Positions 24,759 to 35,236 of a stretch of DNA of 64,000 bases are shown piece by piece. The notes under the pieces are model-generated. The model was given only the letters and a program-made list of their open reading frames with translations, was not told the origin of the DNA and searched no databases. This stretch comes from Rhynchopus sp. YZ270_cl-10 (lineage: Eukaryota > Euglenozoa > Diplonemea > Diplonemida > Diplonemidae), in the NCBI GenBank assembly GCA_964035575.1, contig OZ037899.1, positions 744,001 through 808,000 of the forward strand. The letters run 5' to 3'. Every line of letters begins with the position of its first letter. Positions within the stretch are counted from its first letter, which is position 1. Both the position numbers and the translations under genes were made by a program.

Positions 24759-24822
24759 GTGGAGATTGCACAAAACTGTGGCAACACAACCGAGGTAACT
24801 ACACTACTCCAACAATTTATCG
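24759..24822 (+). repeat. 64-nt dispersed repeat, copy 2
   Basis: Same sequence as the copy at 18048 because it lies in the duplicated spacer. Confidence 0.75.
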
Positions 24823-25065
24823 AAGAAATGATGTCATGCAAGAAATGTTGTTCACGTTCAGTGATGTATGTTCGACTTCTTGTGTGGTTACCTGTATGGA
24901 AAGCATGGTAATAAAACAGAGAGGAAAGGGGTGTTACTTCAGTGCTCTTTAGTGGTGTTGCTGGGTTTCTTAAGAACGTGAACGTGGCTCAGAGGGGGTT
25001 TGTTTCTGTCCTCTGATGCTTCGTTGCAGCCGTACCCTCTATTGCCTCGTGTCTTGTATTGACTA

Positions 25066-25251
25066 AACCCCCCCTCCGGATATTATTTACTAAATTGGGA
25101 GTAAATAATAAACGAGAGAGTAAATAATAAACGGTTTTAATTTATCAAAACTGTTTTTTACGATAGAAATTAGTAAGTAATGAGTGGGAAAGTAAATAAC
25201 ACCCGTGAAGTAAATAATAAGTGGAGGTAAATAATATTCGTGGGGGGGTTT
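25066..25251. mobile_element. MITE, 186 bp, TA target duplication, copy 1
   Basis: Ends are AACCCCCCCTCCGGATATTA and the inverse TAATATTCGTGGGGGGGTTT-type terminus, with inner repeats of AGTAAATAATAA. TA flanks both sides (25064-25065, 25252-25253). Spacer S1 shows the uninterrupted sequence GACTATTTTGTTC, so insertion with TA duplication is directly visible. The TA target fits a Tc1/mariner-class helper. There is no coding capacity. Confidence 0.85.
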
Positions 25252-25569
25252 TATTTCGTTCTTGTTTTTTTTTGGGCTTCGCGTTCAGTGAGACTGATCT
25301 GACCAAAGTGAGGAAGGCGGGGAAAAAAATGGGGGGTTTTTTTTTTGTTCGTGTCCTCCCCACACCCCCTTATTTCACACCACTGTTCAGGACCTGTTTT
25401 TTTTCTTCTCTCTACACAAAGTCTCAGCCTACCCATACCTGCACACACTTCCCTCTCTCTCCCTTCCCCGCATAGCTGGCAGCTGGTGTATCCCACCACA
25501 GTGTAGATTAAGACTTCTCCTTCTCCTTCTCCCTCCACCGATTGTGTTTACATCTTCTCTCTCAACACA

Positions 25570-28010
25570 ATGAACACTCCTGATCAGAAGGCGGCTTCCT
25601 CCAGTGTAGGCGAAGCTAATGTGTCTCGGAACAGTGTCACGAAGGCGGGGCAGGAAGTGGAGGATCTGAGGAGGCAGATTGCTGCCGAAATAGAGAAGTT
25701 AGTTACTCATGTCCGTCAACTCGACAATGAAGACGTTGAAGCGGCGGGGTACGGCCTCTATGAGGGAAGCAACAACAAGGCGAGAATGTACGCTGACAAA
25801 ATCGCCACGCTCACGGGGGAAAAGGTGGTATGTAACACGTGCTTTTCACACCTATTTTTATTTTATCTTTCTAGCATGACCCATTCGCAACATGTGTGTG
25901 TTGGGGTTGCAATTGTCGGCACTGGAGATGCACAGTGTGAGACAACTTTGTTGTTATTTTGTTGTTTCTGGTGTTGTACTTTATTTTGCACACAAACAGG
26001 CAATGTTGGAGCACCTGAGGATTGCGCGTGAGACACTGAAGGAGAAGGAGCATCAGCAGACGTTGGCGATGGAAGGTCGGCAGCAGGGTGATCCCAAGCA
26101 GGTATGAGTGAGTTGTTTTTGGCACCATTTTTATCTCTTCTACGCAGGCTTCAGTGACACTCAAGAGTATTGTCGAAACTTTCGGGTGGGACAGCGTCAT
26201 AGAACAGCTAACGGAAAAGCCAAGGGAATGTGTGTCTTCTGAAGCTGCATCCTGGAGGTATCAGACCGGTAAGGAACTTATGCAAGCAGTGTATGATGCA
26301 TACAAGAGTAATGCACAGTATTTTGAGAGGGCAAAAATCAGCGGCAAACAATGGGACAAGAACAACTTCACTCAATGTATAGTTGCAGGTGGGCCTGGTA
26401 CTGGGAAATCGCGTACTCTCGATGAAATCGGCAAGTCGTTTATGTCTGGAAAAGCTGAAAATGAGACGACGAGGGTCGTCCTCGCTGTCAGTTTTGAAAA
26501 TGGTACATCGCTGGTAGACGGCGAGGTTGCGTTGGCGGGTATAGCGAACCGTGTGTACTACCAGCTCAGCAGGACACGCGACCCCTTCGGTCAATGGATG
26601 TCGAAGACACAGGGACCAAAAGACAGTATCGAAGACCTACTTGACAGTATCAAAGACCGACTTGATCAGCTGCAGGAGGGGAGAACACACAAGGTGGAGT
26701 GTATCCTGCTTGTCGACGCGGTGCCCAACCTCTCTCCTGAACCCTTTCGTGACGATGGGACGCCCTCAGATCAGATACGCGATTTCCTCAGAAACGGAAT
26801 TACAAACATGGCACTTGGTTCGAAGCACCACATCTTCACAGTATGCTCCATAACGGCCGCATCCCCTGCTGCTCTCGCTTTCAAAAACTCACCAATTATC
26901 TGCAAGGTGTTGACTCCTTCATTACTGACTAGGAAACCTGTTGACGTGGATGGTTTCAGCGACAAGCTGTTTGCTATGTCAGGAGGGCACGGGCGCGTTG
27001 TGGAGATCATCTGGCGCGTGTTAACAACAAAAAAAGAAGGTATGGCACGTATCAGCACGAACGGCGACATTCTGCGGGAGGTGCAAACTGAGCTCTGTGA
27101 CAGGTACCCTCCCCAGATGACAGAAAAACTGGCTGACGAAGTTATGCGATTAGCCCTCACGCGTACTGCATCAAACGGGACATACGAGTCTACTGGACTC
27201 ATCGCATTGGAAAAAATCGAAGACCATTTTGTTTTGGTGCCGTCGTTGGCGTGGGTGCTTCTCAACTGCCGTCATTCAACAATTCTACAAGGCTATGATT
27301 TTGGAACTAACCTCGACTGGACTGGATTTGAGAAGTTTGTCGCTTGGCACCGAGCAGCCCTCTCCAAGGCATATAAACCAGACATGATTCCGATCAAGGA
27401 TTTTCACCGGGGTGTTACGTGGGTGCAGGAGCCTGGGGAGATGCAGATGAAGACCGAGGAGCTCACTATTGTATCATTAGAACAACAAATTAGCACCTCA
27501 GACGCGATGGATGCGTGCGCAAGAGCTGGTGCATCAGATTCCCAAACAGGAGAGGAAACAGAGCTTGTCCCAGCCTGCACAGGGCAGGAGGGCACGCAAT
27601 GCAAATACACACAGCAAAGTGCGGATGCTGCGACTTTCAATGCGTCTCTAGTTGTGGACGAGCTTGTGAAGTGTCTGAGCCCAGAGAATGAGATCAATCG
27701 GAAAGGAGTGTTCTTGTTCGTCACACCAAAGCGGTTTGCAGATAAAAATGCCGGCAAGAACATGGTTGACACCATCAAAGGTGTATTGCATGATCGTGGG
27801 CTGCAGCCTCCGTGCTTGGGGGTTGTACACGACGACAACTTCGAAGAATACTTTGGCTTCACTTTCTCGCCCATGTGGACAAGGAAACGCAAAGCCAGCG
27901 TTCAAGAGGGCCCATCACCAAAGACGCGGAAGAAGAACCCCAGTGCTGTAAGTGAAGAGATGGTGGAGGAGGAGGAGGAGGAGTCGAGTGCCAACAGCCA
28001 AAGGCACTAG
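25570..28010 (+). CDS. Crinkler/RHS-type P-loop NTPase protein, copy 3
   Basis: Exons 25570-25827, 26000-26101 and 26148-28010 join in phase 0 to give 740 residues. Walker A GGPGTGKS, the ILLVD strand, the VFLFVTPKRFADK region and the basic then acidic tail are all retained. Relative to copy 1 the N-terminal coiled coil lacks seven residues, exon 2 lacks seven, and the NTPase carries DSIKDRLDQ, an internal near-duplication of the preceding DSIEDLLD. Copies 2 and 3 and their downstream spacers are the closest pair, which implies the latest duplication. Intron sequences are almost unchanged between copies. Substrate and target are unknown. Confidence 0.75.
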
Positions 28011-28137
28011 GAATGTCTCTGTACGTGCGTGGAATTTCACTGTTTGTACAATGGCCTGTATCTTATTTGATAAACGGCGATTCTTTGTCGATGCAACAAA
28101 AGAGGGGGGTGGCGGCCCGCCCTTTGAAAAACAGAAA

Positions 28138-28201
28138 GTGGAGATTGCACAAAACTGTGGCAACACAACCGAGGTAACTACACTACTCCAACAATTTATC
28201 G
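28138..28201 (+). repeat. 64-nt dispersed repeat, copy 3
   Basis: Same as copies 1 and 2, within spacer S3. Confidence 0.75.
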
Positions 28202-28446
28202 AAGAAATGATGTCATGCAAGAGTTGATCACTTTCAGTGATGTATGTTCGACTTCTTGTGTGGTTACCTGTATGGAAAGCATGGTAATAAAAACAGAGAG
28301 GAAAGGGGTGTTACTTCAGTGCTCTTTAGTGGTGTTGCTGGGTTTCTTAAGAACGTGAACGTGGCTCAGAGGGGGTTTGTTTCTGTCCTCTGATGCTTCG
28401 TTGCTTGCAGCCGTACCCTCTATTGCCTCGTGTCTTGTATTGACTA

Positions 28447-28633
28447 AACCCCCCCTCCGGATATTATTTACTAAATTGGGAGTAAATAATAAACGAGAGA
28501 GTAAATAATAAACGGTTTTAATTTATCAAAACTGTTTTTTACGATAGAAATTAGTAAATAATGAGTGGGAAAGTAAATAATACCCGTGAAGTAAATAATA
28601 AGTGGGGGTAAATAATATTCGTGGGGGGGGTTT
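28447..28633. mobile_element. MITE, TA target duplication, copy 2
   Basis: A 187 bp copy almost identical to 25066-25251 at the same spacer position. It therefore arose by duplication of the array unit after insertion, not by a second transposition. Confidence 0.85.
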
Positions 28634-28800
28634 TATTTCGTTCTTGTTTTTTTTTTTGGGCTTCGCGTTCAGTGAGACTGATCTGACCAAAGTGAGGAAG
28701 GCGGAAAAAAAATAGGTTTTTGTAGAGAGTTTGTCCACCTTTGCCCCGCCCACAAATACCACCTATCATTGTCGCAGGAGATATTCGCTTTTACACAACT

Positions 28801-29733
28801 ATGCGTGTTTTGCTTGCAGTCTGTGCAGCGTCGCTCGTCGCCGGAGACAGCGTGAATGTGAACTTCAACACCTGCACAGGGTCCACCTCAGGCGAGAATG
28901 CATGTGGGATCAAGCAGTTGGTGCGTTACGTGGAGACAGAGTTCCCCCCCTTTGATGACATTGACGAGCACAACCACCAGATGACAGGGCTCATCCCGCA
29001 CATCTTTGCGGAGATTTGCAAGACAGACGTGATGAACGGGATTGAGTGCGTCGAGATCCGTGACTCATGGAACAAGATCTGGACCCCCGACCACTACCCT
29101 GGCGAGGCTCTGTCTGACGGGTGGTACCACATGGCGTTTGCGTTTAAGAACACTCTGAGGAAGCAGTCGAACCTGTACTCGTACCCCATCTCGAGGCGTG
29201 TGGCAAACCACTTTATGTTCAGGCAGGACAACCCACGTGTCACTGATGCCCACAAGCTCGCCTTCCCTGCCGGTGGCAACGGCCTCCGCATCTGTGCAGT
29301 GGAGAGCTGGGGTGACCTCCACGCCCTGCAGGAGACCTTCCCGCTGGCGACGTACGAGCTGACAGCAGACGTGAAGGAGCAGTTCGAGGTTCTGAACAAC
29401 ACAAAGACAGAGACCGGAAAGTGGTGCGACCTTGTGTTCACCTCCGTGGACGAGTGGAACACACGCAACGCAGAGAGCCCCGGTGTGTTCGCCGTCTTCA
29501 ACGAGCACGGCGAGAACGGGATCTCTATTTTGGAGCTGAACCCGAACCCCAGACACGAGGACAACGTTGCCTTCATGTTCTCGAGGAAGAACAAATGCAT
29601 TCGCGACCTTGTGAACAAGGCGCTTATTGAGATGGCGAAGGACACCGACAAGATCAAGAAGATCTTCGACAAGGCGCCCATCCTTGAGCCACGTTACTCC
29701 ACCTGGAGGTCGGATTTCGACCTTGAGGACTGA
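28801..29733 (+). CDS. Secreted family-3 solute-binding-like protein, copy A
   Basis: A single exon of 310 residues. The chosen ATG gives the signal peptide MRVLLAVCAASLVAG; an in-frame upstream extension lacks one. After two cysteines (NTCTGSTSGENAC) comes FPPFDD...TGLIPHIFAEIC, the typical first strand and helix of family-3 periplasmic binding proteins and ionotropic receptor ligand domains. FAFKNTLRKQ, NGLRICAVESWGDL and VAFMFSRKNKCIRDLVNKAL fit the later lobes. It probably binds a small ligand outside the cell or in a secretory or lysosomal compartment; no membrane segment beyond the signal is seen. Ligand and partner are unknown. The copy at 31481 has the same protein sequence. Confidence 0.7.
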   Translation: MRVLLAVCAASLVAGDSVNVNFNTCTGSTSGENACGIKQLVRYVETEFPPFDDIDEHNHQMTGLIPHIFAEICKTDVMNGIECVEIRDSWNKIWTPDHYPGEALSDGWYHMAFAFKNTLRKQSNLYSYPISRRVANHFMFRQDNPRVTDAHKLAFPAGGNGLRICAVESWGDLHALQETFPLATYELTADVKEQFEVLNNTKTETGKWCDLVFTSVDEWNTRNAESPGVFAVFNEHGENGISILELNPNPRHEDNVAFMFSRKNKCIRDLVNKALIEMAKDTDKIKKIFDKAPILEPRYSTWRSDFDLED

Positions 29734-30198
29734 GCGTGACACACAACACACAAGGCAACGTAGATGAGAAGGGTGTACACGGTCCAACTCTACATTACCA
29801 ATTTCTTTTTGCAACAGCATGGTTTTTCTTTACACAACCCCTCACGTTCCACCCCCCACGTTCCTGCACCCACTGTGCCTACAAGCAGGCAACCACCACA
29901 ACGTCGAGAGGATGGGTTTTGTGGGTGGTGTCGTTTTGGCTTGATCTGGTCAGGGTACATATACGCCACGTACACACAGCGCTTTGGTTTGTTTGTCGTG
30001 CTGGGCGCGAAGAGAGCGAAACCCCGTACCACCCCTTTAAGGGAGTTGACCCGGCCCCCGTACCCAATCCCATACGCCACACATACCCCGGCTCCAACAG
30101 CTGCACCCATCTAGCGTGCTGCGTCTTAATTTCCTTTCCCCCCTTTTCGCTTGTGAGTAACATAAGAATTTAAAAAGAGAGAAAAAAAAAGTATTGCT
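29734..30198. other. 3' flank of copy A
   Basis: GC-rich to mixed sequence with several short overlapping frames but no recognised domain. It probably represents the 3' untranslated region and spacer. It is not shared with the flank of copy B. Confidence 0.5.
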
Positions 30199-30904
30199 TG
30201 GGGAGATCCGGGTGCCCGCAACAACAATATTCACAAAAAATCACAAAAAATCACAACAAATCACAACAAATCACAACAAATCACAACAAATCACACAAAA
30301 TAAATACAAAAAATCACAAAAAAAAAATCCTATTCACAACAAATCACAAAAAATCACAAAAATCACAAAAAATCACAAGCAATCACAAAAAAAAAAATCC
30401 TATTCACAAACAATCACAAAAAATCACAAACAAAAAATCTTATTCACAAAAAATCACACAAAATCACAAAAAATAAATCCTATTCACAAAAAATCACAAA
30501 CAATCACAAAAAAATCACAAAAAATCACAAAAAGTGGATGTGATTCTTTTTGATTTTTTGTGATTTTTTGTGATTTTTTGTGAATAGGATTTATTTTTTG
30601 TGATTTTGTGTGATTTTTTGTGAATAAGATTTTTTGTTTGTGATTGTTTGTGAATAGGATTTTTTTTTTGTGATTGCTTGTGATTTTTTGTGATTTTTGT
30701 GATTTTTTGTGATCGTTTGTGATTTTTTGCGAATAGGATTTATTTTTTGTGATTACTTGTGATTTTTTGTGAATAGGATTTATTTTTTGTGATTTTGTGT
30801 GATTTTTTGTGAATAAGATTTTTTGTTTGTGATTTTTTGTGAATAGGATTTATTTTTTGTGATTGCTTGTGAATATTGTTGTTGTGGGCACCCGGATCTC
30901 CCCA
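30199..30904. mobile_element. Near-perfect foldback element, 706 bp, TTGCT target duplication
   Basis: The left terminus TGGGGAGATCCGGGTGCCC is matched by the inverted right terminus GGGCACCCGGATCTCCCCA. TTGCT flanks both sides (30194-30198 and 30905-30909). The arms are arrays of AATCACAAAA and complement, interspersed with CCTATTCACA, meeting near 30535-30545. Almost the whole element can pair with itself. There is no coding capacity; the Lys/Asn/Ser-rich frames are artefacts. Confidence 0.85.
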
Positions 30905-31077
30905 TTGCTGTTCTTTGTGAGCCTTTTCGCCAGTATTGTTGTGTGTTGGTGGTATGCTCTTCCTGATTAGTGTACGAGTCGTTATGACAATTAAAACGTT
31001 GCTGACACAACCGTGGTTCAAGAAGGGGTGTTGCCTCCTAGCGTTCACACCCCCTCCACATCCTCGGGAGAGACAAC

Positions 31078-31316
31078 ACCGAAACCTGTCAAGAGAAGAG
31101 AAGCCCAGATCAACCAGCTTCGTGCATGTCTTTTTCCTCAGCACAGGAGTCAATGGACTGGGCCAGATACATGCAGTACTTTCCTCACCTTATCTCACAT
31201 GATGTTTATAGCACAAAAGACTAGAGTCTCCGATGCTTGGGTGAAACCCACCTTTGCAGTTGATCGATACGGTGCCTTCGATGCACAACACTCTGACGCT
31301 TTGTGACCAACACACA
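31078..31316 (+). repeat. 98-nt core repeat with longer flank, copy 1
   Basis: The 98-nt core is 31199-31296 (ATGATGTTTATAGCACAAAA to ACACTCTGA). A left flank of about 120 bp (AGAAGAGAAGCCCAGATCAA onward) is shared with copies 3 and 4. The core ends 184 bp before the ATG at 31481. Three hairpins can be drawn: AGACT/AGTCT, TGGGT/ACCCA and ATCGA/TCGAT. Confidence 0.85.
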
Positions 31317-31480
31317 AGCAGTATCAACCCTTCATAGCCCTTCCGAGAAGGCGTGTCTCCTGTGGCAATCTTGCTGGGGGTGACGTGTCTACCGTGCCTT
31401 GCACCCTTCATGCACGCACCCCCATCACATACACAAACCCACCTATCATTGTCGCAGGAGATATTCGCTTTTACACAACT

Positions 31481-32413
31481 ATGCGTGTTTTGCTTGCAGT
31501 CTGCGCAGCGTCGCTCGTCGCCGGAGACAGCGTGAATGTGAACTTCAACACCTGCACAGGGTCCACCTCAGGCGAGAATGCATGTGGGATCAAGCAGTTG
31601 GTGCGTTACGTGGAGACAGAGTTCCCCCCCTTTGATGACATTGACGAGCACAACCACCAGATGACAGGGCTCATCCCGCACATCTTTGCGGAGATTTGCA
31701 AGACAGACGTGATGAACGGGATTGAGTGCGTCGAGATCCGTGACTCATGGAACAAGATCTGGACCCCCGACCACTACCCTGGCGAGGCTCTGTCTGACGG
31801 GTGGTACCACATGGCGTTTGCGTTTAAGAACACTCTGAGGAAGCAGTCGAACCTGTACTCGTACCCCATCTCGAGGCGTGTGGCAAACCACTTTATGTTC
31901 AGGCAGGACAACCCACGTGTCACTGATGCCCACAAGCTCGCCTTCCCTGCCGGTGGCAACGGCCTCCGCATCTGTGCAGTGGAGAGCTGGGGTGACCTCC
32001 ACGCCCTGCAGGAGACCTTCCCGCTGGCGACGTACGAGCTGACAGCAGACGTGAAGGAGCAGTTCGAGGTTCTGAACAACACAAAGACAGAGACCGGAAA
32101 GTGGTGCGACCTTGTGTTCACCTCCGTGGACGAGTGGAACACACGCAACGCAGAGAGCCCCGGTGTGTTCGCCGTCTTCAACGAGCACGGCGAGAACGGG
32201 ATCTCTATTCTGGAGCTGAACCCGAACCCCAGACACGAGGACAACGTTGCCTTCATGTTCTCGAGGAAGAACAAATGCATTCGCGACCTTGTGAACAAGG
32301 CGCTCATTGAGATGGCGAAGGACACCGACAAGATCAAGAAGATCTTCGACAAGGCGCCCATCCTTGAGCCACGTTACTCCACCTGGAGGTCGGATTTCGA
32401 CCTTGAGGACTGA
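31481..32413 (+). CDS. Secreted family-3 solute-binding-like protein, copy B
   Basis: Identical in protein sequence to the gene at 28801; I see only about three nucleotide differences, all silent. Homology starts about 40 bp before the ATG (CCTATCATTGTCGCAGGAGA) and ends exactly at the stop codon. The duplicated block is thus the coding region plus a minimal leader. CATTGTCGCAG just upstream could be a splice acceptor of a leader intron. The promoter regions differ: a 98-nt core repeat lies upstream here, an NTPase-array spacer upstream of copy A. Identical proteins under different upstream sequence could allow separate regulation, or simply reflect a recent copy. Confidence 0.7.
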   Translation: MRVLLAVCAASLVAGDSVNVNFNTCTGSTSGENACGIKQLVRYVETEFPPFDDIDEHNHQMTGLIPHIFAEICKTDVMNGIECVEIRDSWNKIWTPDHYPGEALSDGWYHMAFAFKNTLRKQSNLYSYPISRRVANHFMFRQDNPRVTDAHKLAFPAGGNGLRICAVESWGDLHALQETFPLATYELTADVKEQFEVLNNTKTETGKWCDLVFTSVDEWNTRNAESPGVFAVFNEHGENGISILELNPNPRHEDNVAFMFSRKNKCIRDLVNKALIEMAKDTDKIKKIFDKAPILEPRYSTWRSDFDLED

Positions 32414-33562
32414 TCACGACTTTAGAAGAACACATCTAGCTGTGGTACCCATCACTGGTTAACTGCACCCCTCCCATGGACACTCCGAGTTTTTGTTTCT
32501 TCTGCTTTTTACAACACCTCTGAAAAGCTTCGACAAAATGACAGAGTGCGATGAAAAGTTCCTACGCCACCACCTTCTTCCTATTACTAGATAAATGCAC
32601 CCCCTTTTTTTAATTTTTTGAAAAGATAACAAAACAAAACAAAACAAATAAAAAAACGTCCCCCCCTCAAAACCACCCCGTTTTATGCTCCAACAGCAGA
32701 GACAAAGGATGAGAAGAGGCGTAAAAAATGCCCACTTAAAAGGGCGCATTTTTTTTCTGTATTCTTTTCATGAAGGTTTGTTTCCCCCCCCCTGAAATGC
32801 TGTTTTAACATTTTTTTTTTAAAGACAACGCTAAAAAGAAGGGAAAGTACAACAGTGAGAATAAAAGGTTACCTTTTACTTTCCCCTTCTGCACCCTTGG
32901 TACGCTATGTATCCATGCAAAGTATAGGACCAAGAGTCGAGACTGTCTGTATGGCAGCTACACTGAACTAATGATTTATAAAAAAAAGAGTTCAAAAAAA
33001 AATACATCAAAACAAAACAAAAACCTCATGCCACCAAATAAAAGACCTAATAACACAGCAACTGTGTTTTTTTCCTCTTTTGGCATTTTTTCCCCCTCTC
33101 CACTTTCCTACACCAGCCCCCTCTCCCACGACCCCGCATATCCTCCTCCCCTCCCCACAAACCCTAACGAGACTGTGGTTGGCCAATGATGCACACCTGA
33201 CACAACTCATTTGCACACATGTCCATTTGACACAACTTTGCCGCAGGAATTAAATACCATTTTTTGTTGAGGAAAAAAAGAATAGTTGTATTTGATGGGA
33301 GTTGTGCAAAAGTGATAATAAAGAAAATAAATGGTGAAGTGTAGAGCCTCTCCGCAGGCAGCTGTACTAAACCAGCAGACGAAGGTGGCAGTGTTGGGAT
33401 GGGCAAAAAAGGTTGCACCACAAGAATTAAACAAATTGAGCAAAACAAAAATAAAGCAAAACAAAAAAATAGTACTCTACTTTGTAAACACTTTCAAAAT
33501 GCACGTTCTTAATTTGCACTACTTTGCGTTCAGGCGTATTTGCTGTCTTCATTTCTTGTGAC
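32414..33562. other. Spacer with poly-A/T and AAAACAAAAC runs
   Basis: About 1.1 kb of AT-rich DNA. It contains several AATAAA-like signals (33313, 33325) that could serve the upstream gene, and CAAAACAAAAC runs near 32630 and 33010. No gene or element boundary was recognised. Confidence 0.5.
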
Positions 33563-33660
33563 ATGATGTTTATAGCACAAAAGACTAGAGTCTCCGATGC
33601 TTGGGTGAAACCCACCTTTGCAGTTGATCGATACGGTGCCTTCGATGCACAACACTCTGA
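33563..33660 (+). repeat. 98-nt core repeat, copy 2
   Basis: Identical to the other cores. Its left flank is unrelated to copies 1, 3 and 4, which sets the left boundary at ACATGATG. The core ends 56 bp before the ATG at 33717, with a pyrimidine tract and CAG in between. Confidence 0.85.
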
Positions 33661-33716
33661 CGCTTTGTGACCAACACTTCTCTCTCCCACCCTCTCTCTC
33701 TACCCCCGCTCAGCCC

Positions 33717-35153
33717 ATGAAATGCTTTGCATTTACGTACAAACAATGGGTGAAGGTGCAGCAGCGGACGGACGTGTACATTGTATGGGTAGTGGAGCGG
33801 TGCAAGCTAGGTGAATGCTATGCACTGGCTGCGGTGCGTGGAGTAGAGGGTGGTGAGGTGGGGGACATGGACGAGGCCACGCCTGCCTGCATGCCGCTGT
33901 GGGAGGACATGGTGCCTGCTGACACCCCGCCGTGTCCAATGATGCCATACCCACCACCACGTGACAATGTTCTCAAAATGACCATAGCCATTGCCGCTGC
34001 AACCGACCACGCAAACGCAACGAACACCTTCCTCTGGCAGTGCAAGACAGACCCCCTCCTGCACACCTTCTCCGCACACTACTTCTGGAAGCGGCACTGC
34101 CTGCAGCACGGCACCAACGACACAGAGGCGACCGCGCTGCTCCTCTCCCACCTCACCAAGTATGCTGTGGTCACAGCACCCCCATGGACGCACAGCACGA
34201 CACCGACAAAGCATATGTACACACCGGTCCCCCAGGAGGTGTTGTTATGGATACAACAGTCCCGTGGTGGGGATACCACACGGTATTTGATGGACTGGGG
34301 GAAGGAGCATGGGACGCGCGCGTTGTTGATGGCGTTTTCGCAGATTTTGTGTACACGGGAGTGGGGGGTGTGCTGTCTGCGTACGGTGTTGGGTTGCTGT
34401 GTGCGGGTGGCGGTGGCGTTGCAGGTGAATGGAGGTGGGGCGGAGATGAGCCTATGTGGGTGTTTGGTTGTGCTGTGCTTCACTCTGGGCCTGCAGCAGG
34501 GGGAGATGCTCCTGCCTCTGGAGCAGCTCAAGCCCGCTGTGCCCTCTGTCACGTACACCTTCCTCACCGACATCGTTGAAGGCAGCGCCGCCACCCAGTC
34601 TGCAGCACTACGCAGCCACACCGCGCACCTCCGTCGCCTCATCGGACGGCCGCCGCCACCCTCCCAACAGACCCCCTGCAGCAGCCTCCCTACACTCGGT
34701 CTTCCCGCAGCCTCACTTCTTCGCGTCAGGGAGGCGCAGTCTGCAGCGTACACCCCGGTGCCCTTAGGTGGTGTGGTTCGGGGCAACGAAAGCAGCCATT
34801 TCCTTGGAATGCAGGTTCACAACGGGAGGTCCGTCGAGACAGCGTTGGGGAGGTTCTATGCGAGTGTGGCGGAGGGTGGTGGTGATGGTGAAGGCGCCTT
34901 CGACGATGTGTTTGAACGGACGCGGAAGAGAAAGGGTGAAGAGCTTGCAACCCGGATGGCCTTTGTGAAGGTTCCTGTTGGCGACGCTGTCAGCACTGCA
35001 GACGCATCGGCGAAGACAGAGGTCTGGGCAGAGAGACACGTGCTCCGCAAGGTTATGCTCGCCTCAGAAGAAGACACAGTTATCCCCATGACAGCACAGC
35101 TTCCTAGCGGGGCGACGTTCACACCGCCTGTCAGAAGCTCGACGTTGCTATAG
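33717..35153 (+). CDS. Unrecognised 478-residue protein
   Basis: A single long GC-rich exon with strong coding bias. The ATG at 33717 follows CTCTCTACCCCCGCTCAG, an excellent splice-acceptor look-alike; the open frame runs further upstream through the 98-nt repeat but that part is probably untranslated. The N-terminal region (MKCFAFTYKQWVKVQQRTDV) is compact and Cys/Trp-rich. The middle contains a hydrophobic stretch LCGCLVVLCFTLGLQQ (about residues 248-263) that could be one membrane segment or a buried helix. A Pro-rich linker (RPPPPSQQ) and a charged, low-complexity C-terminal third follow. I recognise no catalytic motif or family. Confidence 0.6.
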   Translation: MKCFAFTYKQWVKVQQRTDVYIVWVVERCKLGECYALAAVRGVEGGEVGDMDEATPACMPLWEDMVPADTPPCPMMPYPPPRDNVLKMTIAIAAATDHANATNTFLWQCKTDPLLHTFSAHYFWKRHCLQHGTNDTEATALLLSHLTKYAVVTAPPWTHSTTPTKHMYTPVPQEVLLWIQQSRGGDTTRYLMDWGKEHGTRALLMAFSQILCTREWGVCCLRTVLGCCVRVAVALQVNGGGAEMSLCGCLVVLCFTLGLQQGEMLLPLEQLKPAVPSVTYTFLTDIVEGSAATQSAALRSHTAHLRRLIGRPPPPSQQTPCSSLPTLGLPAASLLRVREAQSAAYTPVPLGGVVRGNESSHFLGMQVHNGRSVETALGRFYASVAEGGGDGEGAFDDVFERTRKRKGEELATRMAFVKVPVGDAVSTADASAKTEVWAERHVLRKVMLASEEDTVIPMTAQLPSGATFTPPVRSSTLL

Positions 35154-35236
35154 ACGGTGGGTGAGGGGTGGGGAGTGGGGGGGATCTAACCCGAGAGAGC
35201 ATAAATAAAAAAGCCTTGTGAAATTTTGTGTTTACC

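Larger units (their letters stand above)
24655..25569 (+). repeat. Array spacer S2 with MITE
   Basis: Homologous to 17945-18673. It carries the second 64-nt repeat (24759-24822), a MITE (25066-25251) and the same pyrimidine tract ending CCCGCATAG before the next gene. No separate gene is seen. Confidence 0.8.
28030..28712 (+). repeat. Array spacer S3 with MITE, truncated
   Basis: Matches S2 through the 64-nt repeat and the MITE, then breaks off near 28705 (GAGGAAGGCGG). After this comes unrelated sequence leading to the solute-binding-like gene. This marks the right edge of the tandem array. Confidence 0.8.

Noticed and set aside
17945-28712. Spacer repeats around the NTPase genes read as paired long terminal repeats
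   Set aside because: They are parts of a tandem gene array with 5' leader sequence, show no polymerase or capsid genes and no terminal signatures of such elements.
30194-31153. Asn/Lys/Ser-rich open frames on both strands
   Set aside because: Translation of the AATCACAAAA foldback arms; no conserved domain and perfect symmetry explains both strands.
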